Source: Photobacterium aphoticum
GTDB lineage: Bacteria > Pseudomonadota > Gammaproteobacteria > Enterobacterales > Vibrionaceae
Length of the DNA: 64,000 nt
Direction: 5' to 3'
Assembly (NCBI RefSeq): GCF_001029435.1
Contig: NZ_LDOV01000044.1
Location: 1-64,000 of the forward strand
Below are positions 54,253 through 63,429 of this stretch, piece after piece (position 1 is the first letter of the stretch; the number at the start of each line of letters is the position of its first letter). A program made the translations under genes and the position numbers. The notes under the pieces were generated by a model. That model was not told the origin of the DNA. It saw only the letters and a program-made list of their open reading frames with translations, and did no database searches.

Positions 54253-54466
54253 AATACTTACCCACTCGTCTGACTCCGTCAGCACAAGTCATTCATATAT
54301 TGAGAGTCGCGATGTTATCACCAAGTAGCAAAAGTAACAGTAGGTTTTATCTATAAAATTAATAGGCAAAACCTTTCTTGATGATATTTTAGTCAACCAT
54401 AGAATTTATGACGGCAAATCACGCCTGAAGTGGTGATTTGTTAAGCGAGAAATGTGGTATTACCAG

Positions 54467-56089
54467 CTAAACAGATGATAATGAAACCAATTGTTTAGTG
54501 TATTCCTCTTGGGGCTGGGTAAATAGCCTCTCGGTATCACCCTGTTCCACTATCCGGCCATTTTTTAATACAACCGTATAATGACAAAGCGATTTAACCA
54601 CACTTAAATCATGGCTAATAAATAAATAGCTCAATTGATATTTTGCCTGCAAGTTTTTTAATAACTCCAATACCTGTCGCTGAACCGTTCTATCCAATGA
54701 GGATGTTGGCTCATCCAGTAAAATAAACGCCGGCTTTAATACCAATGCGCGAGCGATGGCAATACGCTGACGTTGCCCGCCGGAGAACTCATTGGGATAG
54801 CGGTGACGGGTCTGCGGATCCAGCTCCACTTCCCGCATGGCTTCACAGATGCGTTGGTCGGTTTCTTCGTCTGTCAGCGTATGGTGCACCGTTAACCCTT
54901 CACCGATGATTTGCGCCACTGACATGCGCGGATTCAACGCCGAGAAAGGATCCTGAAACACCACTTGTAGCTGACTGCGATAAGGCAACATCCCTTTGCG
55001 ATCGAGTTTGGCGATGTCATTGCCGTTGTAGCGGATCCCCCCTTCACTCTCTAGCAGACGTAAAATCGCCATGCCGGTGGTGGATTTGCCCGATCCACTT
55101 TCGCCGACCAAGCCGACACTGTGGCCTTTTTGCAGCTGAAAACTCACATCGGTCACCGCTTTGATATGATCTTTCACGCGCTTGAGGATCCCGCCTTTAA
55201 TGGGAAACCAGACCTTCAGTTGCGACACATCGAACAAAGTCGGTGCTTGTCCATTCGCTTCAACGGGTCTGCCGCTCGGATCTGAGGCGATTAATTGCTG
55301 GGTATAAGGGTCTTGCGGGCGATGGAATACATCGTCACGGGTGCCGGTTTCCACCAAGCGTCCCAATTGCATCACGGCCACGCGATCAGCGAGCTTTTTC
55401 ACAATACTCAAGTCATGAGTGATAAAAAGCATCGCCATGCCAATTTCTTGCTGTAGTTGTTTCAATAAATCGAGGATTTGCGCCTGTACAGACACATCCA
55501 GCGCGGTCGTGGGTTCGTCAGCGATCAGCAGTTCCGGCTCATTGATCAACGCCATGGCGATCATCACCCGCTGGCGTTCACCGCCGGACAATTCATGCGG
55601 GTATGCCTGCATGCGTTTTTCCGCATCGCGCAATCCCACTTTCTTTAGCCATTCTACCGCTCGCTTTTCTGCTGCCGCTTGGCGCATGCCACGGTGTAAC
55701 GCCAAGACCTCACACAACTGGCGACCGATTTTATGTAACGGATTCAGAGACATCATCGGCTCTTGGAAGATCATCCCGATACGGTTACCCCGTACATGAC
55801 GCATGTCCCGCTCGCTGCACTGCAACATATCAATGCCGTCATAGTGCACACTGCCCGACAGATACCTTGCTGAACGCTGCGGCAACAAACGTAAAATGGC
55901 ATTGGCCGTGACCGATTTACCGGATCCGCTCTCTCCCACTAAAGCGAGAGTTTCTCCCCGATACAATTGCAGGCTGACATCATGGGTCACCTGCTCAACC
56001 GTCTCCTGCCCCTTTCTCGTCAATGCCAGTGCATTAGTGCGCTGAAAGCCGATAGACAACTTATCAAGCGTTAAAATAGGCTGCGTCAT
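54467..56089 (-). CDS. yejF: Peptide ABC transporter, double ATPase subunit
   Basis: 540 residues with two fused ATPase domains that power import. First domain: Walker A GESGSGKS (about 54-61), signature LSGGERQR, Walker B LLIADEPT. Second domain: GESGSGKS (about 326), SGGQRQRIA and ILLDEPT. It closely matches the organisation of E. coli YejF, part of a transporter that takes up oligopeptides and the peptide antibiotic microcin C. Start ATG 56089 (MTQP) fits YejF, with AAGGA upstream; an ATG two codons earlier at 56095 is possible. Last gene of yejABEF. Confidence 0.93.
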   Translation of the reverse strand: MTQPILTLDKLSIGFQRTNALALTRKGQETVEQVTHDVSLQLYRGETLALVGESGSGKSVTANAILRLLPQRSARYLSGSVHYDGIDMLQCSERDMRHVRGNRIGMIFQEPMMSLNPLHKIGRQLCEVLALHRGMRQAAAEKRAVEWLKKVGLRDAEKRMQAYPHELSGGERQRVMIAMALINEPELLIADEPTTALDVSVQAQILDLLKQLQQEIGMAMLFITHDLSIVKKLADRVAVMQLGRLVETGTRDDVFHRPQDPYTQQLIASDPSGRPVEANGQAPTLFDVSQLKVWFPIKGGILKRVKDHIKAVTDVSFQLQKGHSVGLVGESGSGKSTTGMAILRLLESEGGIRYNGNDIAKLDRKGMLPYRSQLQVVFQDPFSALNPRMSVAQIIGEGLTVHHTLTDEETDQRICEAMREVELDPQTRHRYPNEFSGGQRQRIAIARALVLKPAFILLDEPTSSLDRTVQRQVLELLKNLQAKYQLSYLFISHDLSVVKSLCHYTVVLKNGRIVEQGDTERLFTQPQEEYTKQLVSLSSV

Positions 56090-56101
56090 TTTCATCCTTC
56101 C

Positions 56102-57118
56102 TTAGCGCTGATGATGTGGGTCAAAAGCATCACGGACCGCTTCCCCAACAAAGACCAATAGGCTCAACATAATAGAGAGCACCACAAAGGCTGAAAGCCC
56201 AAGCCACGGAGCCTGTAAATTGGTTTTCCCTTGTGCCAATAACTCCCCTAATGATGGTGAACCCGCAGGCAAACCAAAACCCAGGAAATCCAGCGAGGTT
56301 AAGGTCGTGACCGATCCGCTGAGAATAAATGGCATCATGGTCAGTGACGCAACCATGGCATTGGGTAACATATGACGCAGCATAATACGACCATCACCCA
56401 CGCCTAATGCTTGCGCGGCACGCACATAATCAAAGTTACGGCAGCGTAAGAACTCTGCACGGACGACACCGACCAAGCCCATCCAACTGAACAGCACCAT
56501 GATCCCCAGTAGCCACCAGAAGTTAGGCTCAACAAAACTCGACAAGATGATCAACAAGAATAAGGTCGGCATGCCAGACCAGACTTCAATGAAGCGCTGG
56601 CCGAACAAATCCGCCCAGCCGCCATAGTAGCCCTGACAGGCACCGACGATCACGCCGATGACGGTTGATATCACCGTTAACGCAAACCCAAACAGCACAG
56701 AAATACGGAAACCATAGATGATCCGTGCCAGCACATCGCGGCCTTTGTCATCGGTGCCGAGCCAGTTCACGGCATCCGGCGGTGACGGCGCAGGACCGGG
56801 GAGATCATAATTGATGGTGTCGTAACTAAAGCGAATGATCGGCCAGATCATAAAGCCCTTGGCGTTGATCAAGTCTGCCACGTAGGGATCGGTGTAATCC
56901 GCTTCGGCATCAAACTCACCGCCAAATTCCGTTTCGGCGTATTGTTGAAGAATAGGAAAGTACCAATGTGAATCATATTCCACCAAAAGCGGCTTATCAT
57001 TGGCGATGATCTCAGCAAACAGACTGATCACAAACAGCACCATGAAGATCCACAGTGACCAATAGCCTCTTTTGTGGGCCCGAAATCGTGCCCAGCGTTC
57101 CTGCGTTAATGGGCTCAT
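56102..57118 (-). CDS. yejE: Peptide ABC transporter permease
   Basis: 338 residues, inner-membrane permease. Strong resemblance to E. coli YejE: RWARFRAHKRGYWSLW at the N-terminus, NWLGTDDKGRDVLARI, QRFIEVWSGMPTLFL and the ATPase-contact loop RAAQALGVGDGRIMLRHMLPNA. Five or six TM helices and a large periplasmic segment (about 35-140) typical of this subunit. The start is taken as ATG 57118; a GTG at 57124 is 3 bases after the yejB stop. Overlapping translation within yejABEF is likely. Confidence 0.93.
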   Translation of the reverse strand: MSPLTQERWARFRAHKRGYWSLWIFMVLFVISLFAEIIANDKPLLVEYDSHWYFPILQQYAETEFGGEFDAEADYTDPYVADLINAKGFMIWPIIRFSYDTINYDLPGPAPSPPDAVNWLGTDDKGRDVLARIIYGFRISVLFGFALTVISTVIGVIVGACQGYYGGWADLFGQRFIEVWSGMPTLFLLIILSSFVEPNFWWLLGIMVLFSWMGLVGVVRAEFLRCRNFDYVRAAQALGVGDGRIMLRHMLPNAMVASLTMMPFILSGSVTTLTSLDFLGFGLPAGSPSLGELLAQGKTNLQAPWLGLSAFVVLSIMLSLLVFVGEAVRDAFDPHHQR

Positions 57119-57126
57119 TTTCACAG

Positions 57127-58215
57127 CTAGCGCGCCTCAAAATCGATCCTCGGATCCACCAAGGTATAAGTAATATCCGAGATAATATTCAACAACAGGC
57201 CAAGCAGGGTCATGATGTACAACGAGCTAAATACAACGGGATAATCCCGCTGAATCGTTGACTCAAACCCTAACAGGCCAATCCCTTCTAATGAAAACAT
57301 CACCTCAATCAGCATGGCGCCGGTAAAGAAAATACTGATAAAGGCCGCCGGAAAGCCGGCAATGATGATCAACATGGCATTACGAAACACGTGGCGATAC
57401 AAAATGCCCCGCTCATCCAAGCCTTTCGCCCGTGCTGTTACCACATACTGTTTGTTAATTTCATCCAAGAATGAGTTCTTGGTCAGCATGGTTAAGGTGG
57501 CAAATCCCCCCACCACCATGGCAATAATGGGCAGTGTCAGGTGCCAGAAGTAATCCACAATCTGCTGATACCAGGTCAGTTGGTCGAAATTGGAAGACAC
57601 GAGGCCGCGCAACGGGAACCAACTGAAATAGTTACCGCTGGCAAAAAAGATGATCAACAAGATGGCAAACAAGAAGCCAGGAATGGCATAGCCGACGATC
57701 ACCACCGCACTGCTCCACACGTCGAAGCGCGAACCGTGCTTAATGGCTTTAGCGATCCCAAGCGGGATCGACACCAGATAGATAATAAGCGTGCTCCATA
57801 GCCCCAGCGAAATCGACACAGGCAAGCGCTCAATAATCAAATCAATCACATTACCGCCTTTAAACAGGCTTTCACCAAAATTAAAGGTGGCGTAATTGAC
57901 CAGCATATCGACGTAGCGTTCCAGCAATGGTTTATCAAAACCAAATTGCTTTTGTATCGCCAGCACCACTTCCGGATCTAACCCGCGAGAGCCGCGATAA
58001 CCGGTATTGCCCTCACCGCCAGCATCTGCCGTGACCACTTCTTGGCCGCCACCGGTAAACCGCTCCATAATGCCGGAACTGTGCCCTTCTAACTGCGCCA
58101 CCGCCTGTTCAACAGGCCCGCCCGGCGCGATTTGAATGACGAAAAAGTTGATGGTGATGATCGCCCACAAAGTGGGGATCACCAGCAATAGACGTCGCAG
58201 AATATAAGCAGACAT
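57127..58215 (-). CDS. yejB: Peptide ABC transporter permease
   Basis: 362 residues, inner-membrane permease of the DppB type. N-terminal YILRRLLLVIPTLWAIITINF, then FGFDKPLLERY, six TM helices, and the ATPase-contact loop RAKGLDERGILYRHVFRNA (about 262-280). The periplasmic insert (about 45-85) is Gly-rich. It starts 7 bases after yejA. Confidence 0.93.
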   Translation of the reverse strand: MSAYILRRLLLVIPTLWAIITINFFVIQIAPGGPVEQAVAQLEGHSSGIMERFTGGGQEVVTADAGGEGNTGYRGSRGLDPEVVLAIQKQFGFDKPLLERYVDMLVNYATFNFGESLFKGGNVIDLIIERLPVSISLGLWSTLIIYLVSIPLGIAKAIKHGSRFDVWSSAVVIVGYAIPGFLFAILLIIFFASGNYFSWFPLRGLVSSNFDQLTWYQQIVDYFWHLTLPIIAMVVGGFATLTMLTKNSFLDEINKQYVVTARAKGLDERGILYRHVFRNAMLIIIAGFPAAFISIFFTGAMLIEVMFSLEGIGLLGFESTIQRDYPVVFSSLYIMTLLGLLLNIISDITYTLVDPRIDFEAR

Positions 58216-58221
58216 AGGCGG

Positions 58222-60138
58222 TTACCGACGCTTTTCAGGCAAGCGCGCGGCTTTTTCCGGATCGACCCACCAGGTATCTTTCCCCAAAGAATATTTCGGA
58301 CGTACCGCTGGGCGAGCAAATTTGTCCCATGTTGCCACGCGGAATTTACTGATGTGCCATTGCGGCACCACATAGAAATGCCATTGCAATACGCGATCTA
58401 AGGCGCGTCCTAACGGCAGCAATTTCTCTGGGTGCTCTTGCTGTTGGGCGATCTGCTCAGTGAGGTAATCAATGGCCGGATCGCTCACGCCGGCGGTGTT
58501 GTAAGTGCTGTCGATGAACTGACTGTTCCAGGCAATCAGCAGATTTGGACTTGGGTACGCGTTGGCACCGTACCCCGACGACACCATGTCAAAATCCCGA
58601 TCACGTAGTCGCTTGATGTACTGAGTGGTATCTACCGTACGCAAGCGCATGTCGATCCCCATCAACTTCAGGTTCTTTTGGAACGGAATCGCCAGACGCT
58701 CAGTGGTTGGGCTGTACATCAACAACTCAAACACAAACGGTTCACCCGTTTCCACATTGGTCATGACTTTGTTTTTGACTTCCCACCCGGCTGACTTCAT
58801 CAGGGCTAGTGCTTGGCGCAACTGCGTGCGAATACGCCCTGAGCCATCGGTCACCGGTGGCTGATATTCTTTGTTAAATACCCGCTCAGGCACTTTATCT
58901 TTGATCGGCGCCAATACAGTTAACTCTTGGGATGAAGGTAACCCTTTGGCTTCATATTCAGTATTCTGGAAAAAGCTGCGACTACGGCTGTATTGGTTGT
59001 AGAACAGGCTCTTGTTCATCCACTCAAAATCCATCGCGTAAGAAAACGCTTCTCGCACACGCGGATCAGAGAAGTAACTGCGCTGTGTGTTAAACACGAA
59101 GGCTTGCATAGTTTGGGGAATTTGGTGCGGGATCTCTTCTTTTATAATGTAGCCATTATCAAAGTTCTTGCCTTGATACATTGTCGCCCAGAACTTAGCG
59201 ACGTTTTCTTCGCGAATGTCATATTCACCCGCTTTAAACGCTTCCAATGTCACGGTTTCATCACGGTAGTAGTCGTATTGCACTTGCTGGAAGTTATGAC
59301 GACCGACATTCACAGGGAGATCTTTCGCCCAGTAAGACGGTACCAATTCATAGGTCACGCTCTGGCCAGGTTTATAATTCTTGATCTTATAAGCGCTGCT
59401 GCCCACGGGCGGGGTATTGAGTGGCTCGCTGAGGTTTTTATCTTGCCAATAATGGGCCGGCAGCACAGACATGCCTTGTACTAACGCCAACAGGACTTCC
59501 CGATTCGGCGTTTTCATTTCAATGCGGGCCGTTAATGGTTTAATGGCCTTTACGGATGCCACATCTTTGAAATACACCTTATATTGCGCCACCCCTTCTT
59601 TCATGAATTTATCAAAGGTAAAGGCAACATCCTCAGCGGTGATAGGCTCCCCGTCATGAAAACGGGCGTTGGGATTAATATCCACTTCCATCCACGCATA
59701 GTTTTCCGGATAACGCACTTTTTCGGCAATTAACGGGTAATAACTGTCGATTTCATCCGTAGACTGTACAAACAGCGGATCATAAATGGTGTCGCTGCCC
59801 GCTGCCGACACACCGCGCGAGGCATAGCGGTTGAAACTGTCAAAGGTACCGACTTGGGCGTACACCACCTTGCCCCCTTTGGGTGCATTCGGGTTGACGT
59901 AATCAAAGTGAGGGAAATTATCCGGGTACTTGGCGGTACCAAAGCCCACTAACGTACGGGACTCAATAATGGGGGACGACGATAATGCAGCGTTTTCAGG
60001 CGTAGTCGGCGTTTCTCCCGACGTGGCGTGTGCCATCGTTGCCGTGACGAGTACACCGGCACACAGACTCAACCCTATTAGCTGGGATAATTGTTGCCTA
60101 ACACCTTTAAACGTTCTGCGCGCGCACTGTTTCACCAT
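58222..60138 (-). CDS. yejA: Peptide ABC transporter, periplasmic binding protein
   Basis: 638 residues, SBP_bac_5 family binding protein that captures oligopeptides (microcin C in E. coli). The signal peptide covers about 1-38, long and basic at the N-terminus (cleavage near MAHA). Family segments include FDSFNRYASRG, AEDVAFTFDKFMKEG and DPRVREAFSYAMDFEWMNK. Start ATG 60138 is clear: AAGGAGG lies 5 bases upstream, while an in-frame ATG at 60171 has no such site. First gene of the operon, with its promoter in 60139-60395. Confidence 0.94.
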   Translation of the reverse strand: MVKQCARRTFKGVRQQLSQLIGLSLCAGVLVTATMAHATSGETPTTPENAALSSSPIIESRTLVGFGTAKYPDNFPHFDYVNPNAPKGGKVVYAQVGTFDSFNRYASRGVSAAGSDTIYDPLFVQSTDEIDSYYPLIAEKVRYPENYAWMEVDINPNARFHDGEPITAEDVAFTFDKFMKEGVAQYKVYFKDVASVKAIKPLTARIEMKTPNREVLLALVQGMSVLPAHYWQDKNLSEPLNTPPVGSSAYKIKNYKPGQSVTYELVPSYWAKDLPVNVGRHNFQQVQYDYYRDETVTLEAFKAGEYDIREENVAKFWATMYQGKNFDNGYIIKEEIPHQIPQTMQAFVFNTQRSYFSDPRVREAFSYAMDFEWMNKSLFYNQYSRSRSFFQNTEYEAKGLPSSQELTVLAPIKDKVPERVFNKEYQPPVTDGSGRIRTQLRQALALMKSAGWEVKNKVMTNVETGEPFVFELLMYSPTTERLAIPFQKNLKLMGIDMRLRTVDTTQYIKRLRDRDFDMVSSGYGANAYPSPNLLIAWNSQFIDSTYNTAGVSDPAIDYLTEQIAQQQEHPEKLLPLGRALDRVLQWHFYVVPQWHISKFRVATWDKFARPAVRPKYSLGKDTWWVDPEKAARLPEKRR

Positions 60139-60395
60139 TATCGCCTCCTTGCTACGTGGTGTGCTCCACACTATTTATCACTTTTTGTGCCGTAGAGTGA
60201 GCGTTATCTACTTCATTGAACTAAGAAATTTGAAGCTTCTCTCTTTCTACGATAGGTCATGAATAACAAATGAACAAACAACGGGCGCACAAAAGGATTA
60301 CGGCAGAACACTTGCGAGAAACGGGCTAAGCCGCTAATATCGCGCCCTTTCGCAACGTCGATCTCTTATTTACTGCTTCGCAGACAGGTATAGAA

Positions 60396-60728
60396 ATGTC
60401 TAAGTTCTTTTATAAAGGCCGCATTGAAAAAAAACCAAAGTACGAAAGCTTTGGTTACAACACTAAGCGCGCGCAAAAACTCGGCACTGAAGTCAATCCA
60501 CTGGCATTGATCGTAAACAGCGAAGAGAAAAAAGCAGAGGTTGAAGCCCTGCTTGCGACAAACGCTATTGTCGCGACAATCACCGTAGACAGCACTGCGA
60601 CAGAAAACCTGTCTGAGCTGGACATGCTGATCAACAAGCCTAAAACGGTTGTGTTTGAAAAGACCCCAGACCGTAATGACCCATGTTCATGCGGCAGTGG
60701 CAAAAAATACAAGAAGTGCTGCGCATAA
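60396..60728 (+). CDS. SEC-C metal-binding protein of the PBPRA1643 type
   Basis: 110 residues. The C-terminal SEC-C motif RNDPCSCGSGKKYKKCCA binds one zinc via three or four Cys/His. The preceding part is a small domain of unknown fold. It resembles a short SWIM/SEC-C family described from Photobacterium profundum PBPRA1643 and found mainly in Vibrionaceae and relatives. Cellular role unknown; SEC-C motifs otherwise bind ribosomes or SecB. Confidence 0.85.
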   Translation: MSKFFYKGRIEKKPKYESFGYNTKRAQKLGTEVNPLALIVNSEEKKAEVEALLATNAIVATITVDSTATENLSELDMLINKPKTVVFEKTPDRNDPCSCGSGKKYKKCCA

Positions 60729-60749
60729 CCGCAGACTGACACCATATAC

Positions 60750-60787
60750 AACCAGCGCTTACCGATAATCACGGCGTCGCGCTGGTT
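60750..60787 (+). terminator. Possible terminator after the SEC-C gene
   Basis: A 9-bp AACCAGCGC/GCGCTGGTT stem encloses a 20-base loop 22 bases after the stop. The T run is poor. Confidence 0.4.
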
Positions 60788-60890
60788 GCTTCCTCTCTAT
60801 GTCGCATTAGATCGAGACACTCGCCGTTCAAGGTAACCTCTGATCGCATGCAACAACCGCATCAAAGTCAAACAGGTAAAGAAAATCATT

Positions 60891-61352
60891 ATGGGCAAGA
60901 GTAAAGGGTATTCCTGTGTTGGGTTATTCAACCCGAAAACACCTGAAAACGTGGGTTCCGTTATGCGAGCTGCAGGATGCTACGGCGTTAACAGTGTGTT
61001 CTATACCGGTACGCGCTACGATCTTGCGATGAAATTCTGCACCGACACCAAAAACATCGTGGGTGATATTCCGCTGATTGGCGTGGAAGATCTGAAAAAA
61101 ATCATTCCTCACGATTGCGTGCCCGTCGCTGTCGATCTGATTGAAGGCGCCAAACCGCTGCCCGAGTATAAGCATCCTAAACGTGCTTTTTATATTTTTG
61201 GCCCGGAAGACGGTACGCTGAAAAAAGACATCACGGAATTTTGTCGTGAAACCATTTATGTGCCAACAAAAGGCTGCATGAATTTGGCAGCGGCCGTGAA
61301 TGTGATTTTGTATGATCGCATGGCGAAGGGTGAAAACTTTTCTAACCACTAA
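60891..61352 (+). CDS. SpoU/TrmH-family RNA methyltransferase
   Basis: 153-residue SPOUT-fold enzyme that methylates ribose in RNA using S-adenosylmethionine. The three knot motifs are present: ENVGSVMRAAGCYGV (about 19-33), FGPEDGTLKKD (about 103-113) and VPTKGCMNLAAAVNVILYDR (about 126-145). Catalytic Arg is in the first motif. It lacks an N-terminal RNA-binding extension, like TrmL and YibK-type tRNA enzymes, but which nucleotide it modifies cannot be told. Confidence 0.88.
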   Translation: MGKSKGYSCVGLFNPKTPENVGSVMRAAGCYGVNSVFYTGTRYDLAMKFCTDTKNIVGDIPLIGVEDLKKIIPHDCVPVAVDLIEGAKPLPEYKHPKRAFYIFGPEDGTLKKDITEFCRETIYVPTKGCMNLAAAVNVILYDRMAKGENFSNH

Positions 61353-61407
61353 GTCGCTATTCAGCGGTTGTACTTCCCTCTCTATCGCTTTGATTGTATA
61401 AAGAAGG

Positions 61408-61450
61408 AACGTAGCTCACTTTTTTCCTCATCTGAGCTATGTTTCTCTTT
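61408..61450 (+). terminator. Terminator after the RNA methyltransferase gene
   Basis: The stem AACGTAGCTCA/TGAGCTATGTT (one G-T pair) has a 14-base loop and is followed by a T-rich stretch, before the cytochrome gene. Confidence 0.5.
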
Positions 61451-61471
61451 TACTAGGACAATCAATTCACG

Positions 61472-61789
61472 ATGAAAAACGCGTTTTTCCTTTCTCTTCT
61501 TACGTTATTTAGCCTACCTGCTTTCTCTGCCATGCCAGACGGTAATGCAGAAGCTGGCCAAACCAAAGCCTTCTCTTGCCAATTTTGTCACGGCACCAAC
61601 GGTGTGGCCGTAAAAGATGGCTACCCACATATGAACGGTCAAAACGCGCTGTACCTTTATAAGGCAATGAAAGCCTACCAAAACGATGAGCGTTTGGGCG
61701 ACTACGGCAAAATGATGAAGCAGCAACTGTCTGCCCTGAATGATCAGGATTTGGCCGATATTGCCGAATACTACGCCAAACAACCTTAA
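61472..61789 (+). CDS. Periplasmic class I cytochrome c (c553-like)
   Basis: 105 residues. Signal peptide cut near residue 19 (AFSA), one haem-binding CxxCH (CQFCH, about 36-40) and distal Met candidates in MNGQNALYLYKAMK and KMMKQQ. A single-haem electron carrier of about 9 kDa. Partners are not visible in the neighbourhood, and the next gene follows after 32 bases. Confidence 0.9.
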   Translation: MKNAFFLSLLTLFSLPAFSAMPDGNAEAGQTKAFSCQFCHGTNGVAVKDGYPHMNGQNALYLYKAMKAYQNDERLGDYGKMMKQQLSALNDQDLADIAEYYAKQP

Positions 61790-61821
61790 TTCTTCTTCTC
61801 TCCTTCATTTAAGAGGCTGTC

Positions 61822-63012
61822 ATGCAACTTGCCCCGCAATACATGCACCATGACGATGAACGCTTTCAGATTGATCTCAGCCCATTTGGCTTTCATTTCT
61901 CCCTTGTCATTCATCCTTGGCAAGACGGCTTAACCATGGAACGTCACTACCACGATGGGTCGGTAGAGGCGTTAGAAGGCAGCGTTGATTTTTCCCTGCA
62001 GCAGATTGCGCACTCCCCTGGCGGTGTGCACTGGGTGAATACTATTCCGGATCATTTAATTGATTTGATTGAACCTTACCCGGATCTGGGTGTGTACATG
62101 CTAAGCCTTGCGGCCACAAATCGCCGGGCGATGGATTTGCTGATCACCCGCCCTATTATGCTGTATTTTATTTGTCAGGCTTACCCATTGGATCGCGAGC
62201 AAGCCATTGCGCTGTGTCAGTTTGGGCAGCGTGAGATTTTGCACATGCTGGGGTTTGCTTCGAGTAAAGGGGCGTTGAAATTCTTAGATAAGATCAACGT
62301 GACCTTTGATTCTCGCTCGACCCATTTGCAGGTGACGCGTCTGCTACATCCGATTGCGGAGCGTTATCGTTACTTCAACCATTACCCGACAATCAATGCG
62401 CAAGCACTGCAGCTAGATATGGTGTTCCCTTACCTGACGGGTTCAAAGTTGGCACACGGGTTAACCAAGGCCAGCCTGAAAAACCGTGTTCGCCTGCCGA
62501 CCTTGATCAATGACACCGTACAACTGGGTTTACGCCTGGGTTACGAAGCGCCGATGGATGTACTGGCACAGTTGGAAGACATTGATGCGGTCAGCCGATT
62601 GCATGACATCTGGGTACAACGTCGGCGCGAACATGAATACGTACCATGTCAGACCCATCACCTTCCTTACCCAGTGATGCTTGAAGGTAATGCGCACATT
62701 ACGCCGATTGCAGATTACTTTACCTTGCGTAAAGAAGGGGAAGAGTTGCAACACTGTGTAGAGATCTACCACTCACGCATTCTGACAGGCGAGTACTTGG
62801 TATTTAGCATGACGCAGCCGGAACGCATGACCATTGGCATGCGCGTGATCACCCGGGACGATGACAGCAAACCCTTCTTTGATATTGACCAAATTAAGGG
62901 CTTTAAGAACAAATCTCCGAAGGAAGTGTCAATTAAAGCGGTCTATCAATGGTTTGAGCAGGAGAAAAAACGCCTGAATGTGGCCGGCTATACCCCACCG
63001 CCGCTGCATTGA
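61822..63012 (+). CDS. PcfJ-domain protein
   Basis: 396 residues, soluble. The C-terminal part has the PcfJ-like signature: LRKEGEELQHCVEIYHSRILTG (about 300-320) followed by strands with a conserved DIDQIKGFKN segment. PcfJ-like proteins occur on plasmids and chromosomes; their function is not well understood. The N-terminal two thirds are mostly helical. It is probably transcribed with the cytochrome gene upstream, given the 32-base gap. Confidence 0.7.
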   Translation: MQLAPQYMHHDDERFQIDLSPFGFHFSLVIHPWQDGLTMERHYHDGSVEALEGSVDFSLQQIAHSPGGVHWVNTIPDHLIDLIEPYPDLGVYMLSLAATNRRAMDLLITRPIMLYFICQAYPLDREQAIALCQFGQREILHMLGFASSKGALKFLDKINVTFDSRSTHLQVTRLLHPIAERYRYFNHYPTINAQALQLDMVFPYLTGSKLAHGLTKASLKNRVRLPTLINDTVQLGLRLGYEAPMDVLAQLEDIDAVSRLHDIWVQRRREHEYVPCQTHHLPYPVMLEGNAHITPIADYFTLRKEGEELQHCVEIYHSRILTGEYLVFSMTQPERMTIGMRVITRDDDSKPFFDIDQIKGFKNKSPKEVSIKAVYQWFEQEKKRLNVAGYTPPPLH

Positions 63013-63054
63013 TGAGCGAACGCCTTGGAAAAATCCTTTCCATTACGACAGAGA

Positions 63055-63082
63055 AAAAGGCTACCGCCACTGGTAGCCTTTT
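63055..63082 (+). terminator. Terminator after the PcfJ-domain gene
   Basis: The stem AAAAGGCTACC/GGTAGCCTTTT has a 6-base loop and a short T tail. Confidence 0.85.
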
Positions 63083-63429
63083 GCGATAACGTCTAGAATT
63101 AAGCCGATTTGACGGCTTGGGGTGATCCCTTTCGTGTCGATGTGTGTTCTCAGCGAGCCAGAGAAACCCGAATAATCGGGCGTAGTATCACAGATTTCGT
63201 CCTGAAGGACGTCGTTCAGGCCACTTAATCGTGCCAGTTTGCGGAACAGATTATGTTATTGCGTCTGCCTCTTGTGGGTTTATTGAGCGTTTGAGCCATA
63301 AATCTCTAAAAGGCGGAGCAAAAACAAGCAAATGTTCATTTTATCGTAAATGAACTATGTAATATTTGTCTAAATCAGTGATATACTCCCCCCCCGAATA
63401 GTGACAGTAATTGTTTATAGAGAAAAACA
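63083..63429 (+). other. Long leader or intergenic region before the EF-G gene
   Basis: About 347 bases without a gene. It contains hairpins CCCGA/TCGGG (63167-63181) and CCTGAA/TTCAGG near 63210-63230, and an AT-rich promoter area. No tRNA or known riboswitch was recognised. Confidence 0.45.
63379..63387 (+). promoter_or_regulatory. Extended -10 promoter of the EF-G gene
   Basis: TGATATACT is an extended -10 element (TG plus TATACT), 42 bases before the start codon. It is followed by an eight-base C run. No good -35 box lies at the proper distance, which an extended -10 can tolerate. Confidence 0.5.
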
